From Dehalococcoidia bacterium (GTDB lineage: Bacteria; Chloroflexota; Dehalococcoidia; Lucifugimonadales; Lucifugimonadaceae), in NCBI GenBank assembly GCA_014239735.1, contig JAAZYI010000010.1, forward strand, positions 122,223 through 186,222: DNA of 64,000 bases, given 5' to 3'. The position numbers and the translations under genes were made by a program. This document shows positions 20,208 through 28,458 of the stretch, one piece after another; the stretch's first letter is position 1; each line of letters starts with the position of its first letter. Below the pieces are notes generated by a model. The model did not search any database. It was not told the DNA's origin and saw only the letters and a list, made by a program, of their open reading frames with translations.

Positions 20208-21113
20208 TTAATAATCCTCCCATTTTATGCTTGCTTTTTTAGAAAATTCTAATGTGTGAGAATAAGATGGCTTAAATTTATCTCTTGGAATATGCTCGAT
20301 TAATACATGACCTTCTGGGCATATATCTTGCATTCTTTCTAAGAAATAAACTTGATCCATCATTCCATAACCTAAATATTCTTCCTCAAATCTTAATAGA
20401 AGAGTGTCAATAACCTTGAAATCTTTTAAGTGAGCTCCAAGAGTATGGTCTCCTAATAAAGTAAAGAAATCCTCCAGAAATTCTTTTGTATTATAAGCTT
20501 CTTCTAAACTTGATATAAAATTCACTGGGTCCTGATTAAAGCCTAAATTTTTAGATCCAACCGCATCAATAAAGTCCTTAGTCCTTCTTGCAGAATATAT
20601 TGGCGAAACATATCCGCCTTCTAGAGAAAGCATTACCCCCTCGCCTTCAGCAACCGCACATATTTTTTTTGTAGAATCAACTAGTCTGTCAAAAACTTTA
20701 TTAGAATGATTCTCCGGGTGTGGCAACCATGGTCCGTCTGGATTTACACTGCCAGGCCTCAAATATGTATTTGGCGCACCTAACTTTGAGGTAAGTAGGC
20801 ACATATTTTTCACAAAAGATATAGCTTCCTCTCTAATTTTTTCATCTGGACTAACTAATCCACCTCCGTATCTCCCATTCGTCTGTCCTATTATTAAAGA
20901 GTTATTGTGAAAATCTTCTTTAATCTTATTTATATTATCCTGAGTGAATGACTTTGGATTATTAATTACTAAATTATGAACTGTGAATCCTATTGAAGAA
21001 ACTTCTTTAAGATCTGCAGGAGTGAAGGTCAATACATCGAAGTCTTTAGGAATGCCATTATCCGAACCATTAGATCCAGTTGCTCCTAACATAGAAGCAG
21101 CTCCAAGACGCAT
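20208..21113 (-). CDS. Sugar phosphate isomerase/epimerase-like TIM barrel protein
   Basis: LSLEGGYVSPIYSARRTKDFIDAVGSKNLGFNQDPVNFIS, LGAHLKDF, HVLIEHI. Confidence 0.8.
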   Translation of the reverse strand: MRLGAASMLGATGSNGSDNGIPKDFDVLTFTPADLKEVSSIGFTVHNLVINNPKSFTQDNINKIKEDFHNNSLIIGQTNGRYGGGLVSPDEKIREEAISFVKNMCLLTSKLGAPNTYLRPGSVNPDGPWLPHPENHSNKVFDRLVDSTKKICAVAEGEGVMLSLEGGYVSPIYSARRTKDFIDAVGSKNLGFNQDPVNFISSLEEAYNTKEFLEDFFTLLGDHTLGAHLKDFKVIDTLLLRFEEEYLGYGMMDQVYFLERMQDICPEGHVLIEHIPRDKFKPSYSHTLEFSKKASIKWEDY

Positions 21114-21121
21114 AAATCCTC

Positions 21122-23389
21122 CTATTTATTTGATAGGGCTTTAAGTATAACAGATGGTTTCATTGGTAAGCTATTAAGACAAACTCCAATTGCATCTTCA
21201 ATTGCATTTGTTATAGCTCCAAGCGGTGGACATATTGGCACCTCTCCAACGCCTCTAACCCCAAATGGCTGTTCTGGATTTTCGTTTTCAACCAGTATTG
21301 TATCGATCATTGGTAAATCTAAAGAAGTTGGCATTCTGTAGTCAAGATAACTAGAATTTAGCATCTTGCCTTTATTATTAATGAAGTACTCTTCATTTAA
21401 TGCCCACCCTATACCTTGAGCAACTCCCCCTTGTATTTGACCCTCAACATAAGAAGGGTGAATAGCCTTGCCAACATCTTGGGCAGCTGTATATTTTATT
21501 ACATCAGTTTTGCCTGTCTCTGGATCTATTTCTAAATCTACAATGTGGGTAGCAAAACCATGACTACTTGAATCAAGATCAACCGAGCCAACCGCACTAA
21601 CAGGTCCGCCTGTCCCGTCTAACTTTTTTACAAGATCTTTAAATTTTATTTTTAGTTCAGAATCTGATTTAGAAGAAAAGATGCCTTTATTGAATTCAAT
21701 TTCATTTTTATCTATCTCCCAAATTATGCATAGTCTATTTTTCAGCTCATCAACTAAGTTATTTGCAGCATTTACTGCAGCCCAGCCAGTTGCAAAAGTT
21801 GTTCTGCTTCCCCCAGTCATTCCAGTGTATCCAACTCCGTCAGTATCTGGAATTCTAGGAAACATATCCTCAGCAGATAGGCCTAATATTTCTGCTGCCT
21901 GCATAGCTATGCTAGGTCTTGTTCCGCCTATATCAGCACTACCTTCCAATAAAGTTACAGTCCCGTCGTCATTTATTGATAGAGTCACTGATGATTTACC
22001 ACCGCCATTCATCCAGTATCCACTAGCTATTCCTCTGCCAATTAATTTTCCGGGTTTTGGTTTTGGCTTGCTGCTAATCCAGTGGTCAGATTTTTTTACT
22101 GCTTCAAGAACATCTAGGTTTCCTATTTTTGGAAATTTAGGGCCATCTCCCCTTCTTGTGCCTTCTTTTGAAGCGTTTAAGATTCTAAATTCCAAAGGAT
22201 CCCAGCCTTGGCCTTTGCACACCTCATCAATAGCAACTTCAATTGCATAAGATACTTGAGGTGACCCAGGCGCGCGGTATGCTGCAGATTTTGGCTTATT
22301 AACAACTAAATCATATCCATCGATTCTAGTATTCTCAATGTCATAACATGCAAAAACACATTTTGCAGAAGCACCAACTGCTGACCCTCCAAATGCTCCT
22401 CCTTCTAATTTTATATCTGCATGTGCTGATGTTAATTTTTTATTTGAATTAACTCCTAATTTTATGTTTATTTTTCCTCCTGGAGCGGGACCTGAAGCAT
22501 CAAATACTGAAATTCTATCCATTACCATTTTGACTGGTCTATTTGATTTTTTTGATAATACCGCTGCTAATGGAGTTAGATAAACTCTAGTTTTTCCTCC
22601 AAAACCTCCTCCAATTTCTGCAGGCATTACCCTGACTCTTGATTCAGGCATTCCAAGAATACCGGCTGTCTGAGTTCTAACTGGAAAAGCACCTTGAGTA
22701 GAAGTCCACAATGTTAATCTTCCATCTTCTCCCCATTGAGCTACAGCCACGTGAGGTTCAATGTATCCCTGATGAACCATTGGCATGGTAAATTCTTTTT
22801 CTACAATTATGTCTGAAGATTCAAAACCTTTTTCAATATTTCCAAAATTAAATTGGAAATAATCAGCAACATTTTTTGAGGATCTTCCTCCGTTAATATC
22901 TACTCCCTCAAAGTCTTCTTGGATAACAGGGGAGTCTTTTTCAAGTGCTCTGTCTACCGTTAACACAGGCTCTAATACCTCATAATTGACTACAATTTTC
23001 TTTAAAGCTTCAAGGGCAGTATTTTTATCTTTCGCATTTACAGCTGCAACAGCATGCCCAACATACCCAACTTTATCTCTAGCCATAATATTCATACTGT
23101 CATATTTGAAATTAGATATACCTTCCCCAATTTCAATATCCTTATCAATTCCTGTTTCAAAATCATCTCCGGTTATAACTGCAAAAACACCTGATAATTT
23201 TTTAGCTTCTGAAGTATCTATAGAAATTATCTTCGCATGAGCATGAGGACTTCTAAGAATTGCACCGTGAGTCATGTTAGGCAATTGGACATCTGCTCCG
23301 TAAACAGCTCTTCCGGTTACTTTTTCCATCCCATCATGCCTTATTGGTCTTGTTCCTATTACATTGTATTTACTATCTTTGATTGTCAT
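21122..23389 (-). CDS. Xanthine dehydrogenase family molybdopterin-binding (large) subunit
   Basis: VTGRAVYGADVQLPNMTHGAILRSPHAHAKI, GGGFGGKT, YRAPGSPQ, GVGEVPICPPLGAITNAI. Confidence 0.95.
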   Translation of the reverse strand: MTIKDSKYNVIGTRPIRHDGMEKVTGRAVYGADVQLPNMTHGAILRSPHAHAKIISIDTSEAKKLSGVFAVITGDDFETGIDKDIEIGEGISNFKYDSMNIMARDKVGYVGHAVAAVNAKDKNTALEALKKIVVNYEVLEPVLTVDRALEKDSPVIQEDFEGVDINGGRSSKNVADYFQFNFGNIEKGFESSDIIVEKEFTMPMVHQGYIEPHVAVAQWGEDGRLTLWTSTQGAFPVRTQTAGILGMPESRVRVMPAEIGGGFGGKTRVYLTPLAAVLSKKSNRPVKMVMDRISVFDASGPAPGGKINIKLGVNSNKKLTSAHADIKLEGGAFGGSAVGASAKCVFACYDIENTRIDGYDLVVNKPKSAAYRAPGSPQVSYAIEVAIDEVCKGQGWDPLEFRILNASKEGTRRGDGPKFPKIGNLDVLEAVKKSDHWISSKPKPKPGKLIGRGIASGYWMNGGGKSSVTLSINDDGTVTLLEGSADIGGTRPSIAMQAAEILGLSAEDMFPRIPDTDGVGYTGMTGGSRTTFATGWAAVNAANNLVDELKNRLCIIWEIDKNEIEFNKGIFSSKSDSELKIKFKDLVKKLDGTGGPVSAVGSVDLDSSSHGFATHIVDLEIDPETGKTDVIKYTAAQDVGKAIHPSYVEGQIQGGVAQGIGWALNEEYFINNKGKMLNSSYLDYRMPTSLDLPMIDTILVENENPEQPFGVRGVGEVPICPPLGAITNAIEDAIGVCLNSLPMKPSVILKALSNK

Positions 23390-23459
23390 AGATTTCTCCA
23401 ACAATTAATAATTTATATTCTTTTATTTTATATTAAAAATTTAATTTAGGCATTAAGAA

Positions 23460-24752
23460 TTAGTTAAAAAAAGGTATAGTAATAGGGCCTTCGGGCAACA
23501 CGCACCCTCTTATATTTTGGTTTGATAATATTTTTTCATTCAGGTAATTTTGAGGATTTTGAACTGAAATCATAAATGCATTTTTTATCTCATCTTCTGA
23601 TAATCCTTCAGTATACAAATTAATATTTGTTTTTTTTGCAATTTGAGAAAGGATTTGAACTTGCCACTGATCTTGGCAATGGAAATTTGGGTCAGCAAGT
23701 ACATCCTCTACTTGGTCAGGCTTATTAAATTCTGACAATAATGAATAGAATTTTCCATGATTTGGAATCCCATCTGAGCATTCCGATAGGCATAAAATTT
23801 CGCCACCTTTTTTTACAATTTGTGATGCAGCAGATAGCCCTTTGACAGTTTGATATAAATTTTGATCAAGTGGGTATCCAGAATTTGAAGTAATTACTAT
23901 ATCGTACGGCTTTTCAACTTCTACCATTGCAGTTTTTCTTGCAAAATCACAAGCAATATTGTGAGAATCAATTAGGTTTCCTGAAAAAATATTGGTAATT
24001 TTTTGGTCTCTATTAAGTGTAACATCAACAGTAAAATCAACTCCTGTTTCTTTAGCAATTTTTCTAACATCTTGTTGTATTGGATTATTATTTATTTCTC
24101 CCCATATTGAATTTGGATTGTTTAATCTTTCAAAATTATGTAGCTTCATAATTGTTTTTAGTCCTGCTAAGCCTGGAGCAACAAGCTTCGAGCCTCCAGA
24201 GAAACCTGCAAAAAAATGTGGCTCAACGAACCCGGTTGTTATTCTAATATCAGCTTCAACCCAATGCTTGTTGAGAAGCACATCAACATCTTTCAAAGAA
24301 GTATCCATTTTTATTAGAGATTCTTTATCATCACAAACATGATTAATTACTGTGAGATTATTAACAATTTCTTTTCCAAGCATAGATATAAGTTCTTCTT
24401 GGGTGTTTATTCTGTGAGTTCCTGTAGCTATAAGTATTTTTATATTTGATTTAGGAACTATGTCTTCAATATGCTCAATAATTGCTTTAAGTACTATTTC
24501 TCTTGGCTGGGCTCTGGTTATATCACATACAGATATTGCTATTACTGAATCGCTGTTAATTATATCCCTTAATGGCTTTGAATTGATGGGATTCTTTAAA
24601 CTATTTTCGATAGCTAATTTAGGAGCATTAATCTCTTCTAGAAATTTTGGCTCTATCACATCAAAATTTGAAGGCACATTTAGTTTGAGTCTAGATTTGC
24701 CGTAAGCAATTTCTACAATTTTATTGTCATTTTTTTGAAAATTAGTTGTCAT
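23460..24752 (-). CDS. larA: Nickel-dependent lactate racemase family protein
   Basis: LIATGTHR, ITTGFVEPHFFAGFSGGSKLVAPGLAGLKTIMKLHN. Confidence 0.9.
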   Translation of the reverse strand: MTTNFQKNDNKIVEIAYGKSRLKLNVPSNFDVIEPKFLEEINAPKLAIENSLKNPINSKPLRDIINSDSVIAISVCDITRAQPREIVLKAIIEHIEDIVPKSNIKILIATGTHRINTQEELISMLGKEIVNNLTVINHVCDDKESLIKMDTSLKDVDVLLNKHWVEADIRITTGFVEPHFFAGFSGGSKLVAPGLAGLKTIMKLHNFERLNNPNSIWGEINNNPIQQDVRKIAKETGVDFTVDVTLNRDQKITNIFSGNLIDSHNIACDFARKTAMVEVEKPYDIVITSNSGYPLDQNLYQTVKGLSAASQIVKKGGEILCLSECSDGIPNHGKFYSLLSEFNKPDQVEDVLADPNFHCQDQWQVQILSQIAKKTNINLYTEGLSEDEIKNAFMISVQNPQNYLNEKILSNQNIRGCVLPEGPITIPFFN

Positions 24753-24841
24753 AGCTTTTCATAATTGATTTTAATTGATATCCTCTTTTGGTTACATAAA
24801 TGACTGTAAACAATTATTATATATTTTAAAAGAAATAAATT

Positions 24842-25048
24842 ATGAACGTAAGAGAAAAATTAGGTTTAACTCCGAAAGCTATGCCTCAATTTGGGCAAAG
24901 CAGAAGTCACGCTATGAACTCGTCTAAAAAAACATTTAAGCCTAATGTTCAAAATAAAACAGTAATTTTAGATGGAAAAAAATATAAAGTTAAATTAACT
25001 ACAAGAGAAATTAGGACTCTTGATAAAAAAGGTATTAACTTACTCTAG
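24842..25048 (+). CDS. bL28-like ribosomal protein lacking Cys zinc ligands
   Basis: QFGQSRSHAMNSSKKTFKPNVQNKTVILDGKKYKVKLTTREIRTLDKKGI resembles L28 GN..SHANRKTKR.F.PNLQ.V.V..dG..k..rv..rclr...K.G. Confidence 0.72.
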   Translation: MNVREKLGLTPKAMPQFGQSRSHAMNSSKKTFKPNVQNKTVILDGKKYKVKLTTREIRTLDKKGINLL

Positions 25049-26844
25049 CTTCTACTTAGCACAAATATTGCTGTATCAGCATTAAGATTGGGATTTTCTT
25101 TAATCAACTCATCTTTTTCAGAATCTATATAGAAAGACTCTTTAATTTTAATATTCTTAGAGGCACAATATTCTTGAAAATCAAGAATTGTAGGAAATCT
25201 TCTATTAGGTGTATTGTACCAATTATACCCATAAAGACCTTCTAATTTTGGGGCCTTTCCTTGATTATAGAGCATCTCTCTCAATGGTTTAAAGGCAAAG
25301 TTTGGAAAGGATATTATAGCCTTTTCAGAAATTCTAAGTATTTCTTCTATAGTTTTTTCTACGTTCTTAATGGACTGTAGCGTTTGAGAAAGAATTGTTA
25401 TATCAAATTGATTATCATTAAACCTATCTAGACCAGTATTAATATCAGAATTAATTACCTCTAAACCTTTGTTTGAACTTATAATTACTTTTTTAGCATC
25501 TATCTCAATTCCTAATAATTTGGAACATTTCTTCTTTTTTAATTCATTTAATAACTTTCCATCTTCACAGCCCAGATCTAATACACGATCATTTTCTCCT
25601 ATTAAGCTACAGATAAAATCTAGATCAAGCCTATTGTTAAAAAATATGTTTGTTGAAGTTGGATTAGAATTTTTTATTTGATGATCTTTTTCTTTTCCAG
25701 AAAGTTTTTTCAATAAAGAAGAAGTTAATAATCCATAATCTTCCACCTCATTTTCTAACAAAAATGCATCATGACCAGCTTCGCTATTTATTGAACAATA
25801 TGACACAGACTTATCTAAGCTTACTAATGCATTAACTATTTCTTCTGATTGGAAGGGAGGGTACAGCCAGTCACTGGAAAAACTAACTAATAACCATTCG
25901 CATGTTGTTGCTTTTAAGTTATTTTTTATTTCATCGATAGTTCCACCTAAATCAAAATAGTCTACTGCGGTAGATAATGTTATGTAGCTATTGGCGTCAA
26001 ATCTATCTACGAATTTAGTTCCTTGATATGCAAGGTAAGTTCCAACTGAGAACCTTTTCTCAAATTCAGTAGTAATTTCTTTTGGTTCATATCTAGTGTT
26101 ATCAAATTTATTTTTCATTGAATCTTTCGAAACGTACGTAATATGAGCCAACATTCTTGCTATAGCCAAACCATCTTCAGGCTTTTCTTCAGAATTATAA
26201 TAATTACCTTCCTTAAACCTTGGATCTTTTTTTATTGCATTTCTACCCACAATATCAAAAGCCAAGGCTTGATTAGTAAGCCTTGCTGAAGTAGCTAACC
26301 CAATAACACTTTTAATTTTATCTGGAAATTGTCGTGCCCATTGAATTGATTGAAATCCACCCATTGATCCCCCAGTAACACAAAGAATGGACTCTATTTC
26401 TAGATATTCTATAAGAAGATTTTGTGCATTTACCATATCTTCCATTGTTATATTAGGAAAATTAGAACCGTAGGGAGCTCCGGTGCTTGGGTTAATTGAG
26501 TTAGGTCCTGTAGACCCTTTGCATCCACCTATTACGTTACTACATATTACAAAGTAATTATTAGTATCAATAGGTTTGCCCGGACCCACCATTATATCCC
26601 ACCACCCTGAAATATCTTCATCATCATGTTTTGCAACATGAGAGTCTCCGCTTATTGCATGACATATTAGAACAACATTTGATTTATCTTTATTTAAATC
26701 TCCATAAGTTTCATAAGATATATTTAATTCATCAAGAACATCTCCAGATTTGAGATGAAATTTATCTCCATAAAAAAATTTTTTGAGATACTTGGATGTA
26801 TCTCCTGTTCTGTAAAGATCTGAATTGTAATTTTCTTTTGTCAT
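25045..26844 (-). CDS. metX: Homoserine O-acetyltransferase fused to MetW-like methyltransferase domain
   Basis: N-terminal MetX (NVIGGCKGSTGPNSINPSTGAPYG, GGSMGGFQSIQWARQFP); C-terminal MetW (RVLDLGCEDGKLL...ISFPNFAF...YNWYNTPNRRFPTILDFQEYC). Confidence 0.93.
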   Translation of the reverse strand: MTKENYNSDLYRTGDTSKYLKKFFYGDKFHLKSGDVLDELNISYETYGDLNKDKSNVVLICHAISGDSHVAKHDDEDISGWWDIMVGPGKPIDTNNYFVICSNVIGGCKGSTGPNSINPSTGAPYGSNFPNITMEDMVNAQNLLIEYLEIESILCVTGGSMGGFQSIQWARQFPDKIKSVIGLATSARLTNQALAFDIVGRNAIKKDPRFKEGNYYNSEEKPEDGLAIARMLAHITYVSKDSMKNKFDNTRYEPKEITTEFEKRFSVGTYLAYQGTKFVDRFDANSYITLSTAVDYFDLGGTIDEIKNNLKATTCEWLLVSFSSDWLYPPFQSEEIVNALVSLDKSVSYCSINSEAGHDAFLLENEVEDYGLLTSSLLKKLSGKEKDHQIKNSNPTSTNIFFNNRLDLDFICSLIGENDRVLDLGCEDGKLLNELKKKKCSKLLGIEIDAKKVIISSNKGLEVINSDINTGLDRFNDNQFDITILSQTLQSIKNVEKTIEEILRISEKAIISFPNFAFKPLREMLYNQGKAPKLEGLYGYNWYNTPNRRFPTILDFQEYCASKNIKIKESFYIDSEKDELIKENPNLNADTAIFVLSRS

Positions 26845-26854
26845 ATGTAAATCC

Positions 26855-26886
26855 TTAGGGCCAGATGGTTATTCACCTGGCCCTAA
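26855..26886 (-). promoter_or_regulatory. Intercistronic hairpin between metY and metXW
   Basis: Perfect 10-bp inverted repeat TTAGGGCCAG / CTGGCCCTAA with 12-nt loop, ending close to the metX RBS; no T run. Confidence 0.7.
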
Positions 26887-26891
26887 TTATA

Positions 26892-28187
26892 TTAACTTTT
26901 ACTCAATGCTTGGTCCAAATCATTAATTATGTCCTCTGCATCTTCAATGCCAACCGATACCCTAACATATTCAGGGTTTACTCCAGCGGATTTCTGTTCT
27001 TCCTCTGTAAGCTGACTATGAGTAGTTGAGGCAGGATGAATTACTAATGTTTTTGCATCTCCAACATTTGCCAAGTGACTTGCCAATTCAACATTATTTA
27101 TGAATTTAACTGCTGAATCTTTCCCACCTTTTATTCCGAAACCTAAAATGGCACCAGCACCATTTAGATATTTATTTGAATTCTTAAAATCTTTATGACT
27201 TTTTAGTCCAGGGTAATTAACCCATTCTACTTTTTTATGAGATTCAAGAAATTCAGCTACTTTAAGAGCATTATCACAATGCCTCTCCATTCTTAGCTGC
27301 AAAGTTTCTACCCCAAGCAATGTTGACCATGCTGCAAAAGGGCTCATTGCTGCTCCAGTATCCCTAAGCCAGTGAACTCTTATATGGATGTTGTATGCAA
27401 TATTTCCTAAAGGCCTTAAATGCTCTTCAAGAACAGCACCATGATAGGATTCTGACGGGCCACAGAATTCTGGCCATTTTTCTGGGTTATCTGCCCATTT
27501 AAAGTTGGCACTATCTACAATTACTCCTCCAATATGCACTCCATGCCCACCAATAAATTTTGTTGTTGAGTGCACAACTATATCTACACCATGTTCTATT
27601 GGCCTAAATACAGCTGGAGTTAGCACAGTATTGTCACATATTGTAGGCAAACCGTGATTATGACTGATATCCGTGATTTTCTTAAAATCAGGAACATCAT
27701 TTTTTGGGTTACCAACACTTTCAAAATAAACACACCTAGTATTTTCATCTACTAAATCATTTATCTCTTCAGGATGGTCTGGATCAAAAAATCGTACTTC
27801 TATTCCAAGCTTTTTAAAAGTTTGAGTAAAAAGTGTCCATGTCCCACCATAAAGACTGGTTGAAGAAATGAAATTTTGCCCACTATGTGTAATAGTAAGA
27901 ACTGCAGCATTTATAGCTGCTTGACCAGAAGCAAATGCTAGTCCAGTCGCACCTCCATCTAATGCAGCAATCCTTTTTTCCAAAACATCAGTCGTTGGGT
28001 TTTGAAGCCTAGTGTAAATATTACCAAACTCTTGTAATCCAAATAAGCTAGCTGCGTGATCAGCATCGTTAAATACATACGACGTAGTAGCATAAATTGG
28101 AACTGCACGAGAGTTAGTAGCTGAATCAGGCTCCTGTCCAGCATGTAGTGCAAGGGTACTTATCCCCGGTTGTTTATTATTAGTCAT
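26892..28187 (-). CDS. metY: O-acetylhomoserine aminocarboxypropyltransferase/cysteine synthase
   Basis: LHAGQEPD, YTRLQNPTTDVLEKRIAALDGG, VVHSTTKFIGGHG PLP lysine, HPASTTHSQL. Confidence 0.95.
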   Translation of the reverse strand: MTNNKQPGISTLALHAGQEPDSATNSRAVPIYATTSYVFNDADHAASLFGLQEFGNIYTRLQNPTTDVLEKRIAALDGGATGLAFASGQAAINAAVLTITHSGQNFISSTSLYGGTWTLFTQTFKKLGIEVRFFDPDHPEEINDLVDENTRCVYFESVGNPKNDVPDFKKITDISHNHGLPTICDNTVLTPAVFRPIEHGVDIVVHSTTKFIGGHGVHIGGVIVDSANFKWADNPEKWPEFCGPSESYHGAVLEEHLRPLGNIAYNIHIRVHWLRDTGAAMSPFAAWSTLLGVETLQLRMERHCDNALKVAEFLESHKKVEWVNYPGLKSHKDFKNSNKYLNGAGAILGFGIKGGKDSAVKFINNVELASHLANVGDAKTLVIHPASTTHSQLTEEEQKSAGVNPEYVRVSVGIEDAEDIINDLDQALSKS

Positions 28188-28239
28188 TTAAGTGACCTCC
28201 TTATTTTTAATAATTTTTATAAAACTAAGAAGTGCCAAC

Positions 28240-28270
28240 AAAAAAATCCGCATACTTTGCAGTACACGGA
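28240..28270 (-). terminator. Tandem terminator 2 (promoter-distal) of metY leader
   Basis: Minus strand TCCGTGTACT-GCAA-AGTATGCGGA (10-bp stem, two GU) followed by 7 T. Confidence 0.85.
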
Positions 28271-28342
28271 CAATCTTAAAAACTTTAAGTTTTTTTTAAA
28301 AAAAATCCGCATACTTTGCAGTACACGGACAATCTTAAAAAC
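28247..28342 (-). repeat. Exact 37-bp direct repeat, 59-bp period, containing both terminators
   Basis: tccgcatactttgcagtacacggacaatcttaaaaac at 28247-28283 and 28306-28342. Confidence 0.98.
28298..28329 (-). terminator. Tandem terminator 1 (promoter-proximal) of metY leader
   Basis: Identical hairpin to terminator 2, followed by 8 T on minus strand. Confidence 0.85.
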
Positions 28343-28399
28343 CTTTGCCTTTTAGCAGTTTTTTGAGTGTCCGCAAGCTGACTTTCAAATCAACACTTA
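28343..28399 (-). promoter_or_regulatory. Probable SAM-II riboswitch aptamer upstream of metY-metXW
   Basis: Minus strand AAGTGTTGATTTGAAAGTCAGCTTGCGGACACTCAAAAAACTGCTAAAAGG has the remembered SAM-II hallmarks: P1 hairpin, UGAUUU loop, CUUGC(A/G)G, downstream GCUAAAA-GG. Confidence 0.72.
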
Positions 28400-28458
28400 A
28401 TTTCATTATAACATATTAATTTTTTATATTTCAATACCTAAACTAGAAAAATTAAAAT

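Noticed and set aside
21681-22250. 189-aa plus-strand ORF antisense to the molybdoenzyme
   Set aside because: Shadow ORF over a strongly conserved gene.
28247-28342. Two-copy repeat as CRISPR or IS terminal repeat
   Set aside because: Each copy is an intrinsic terminator hairpin in a Met gene leader; no spacer array or transposase.
28170-28355. 61-aa plus-strand ORF over the metY leader
   Set aside because: Sequence is explained by two copies of a minus-strand terminator; repeated peptide is a by-product.
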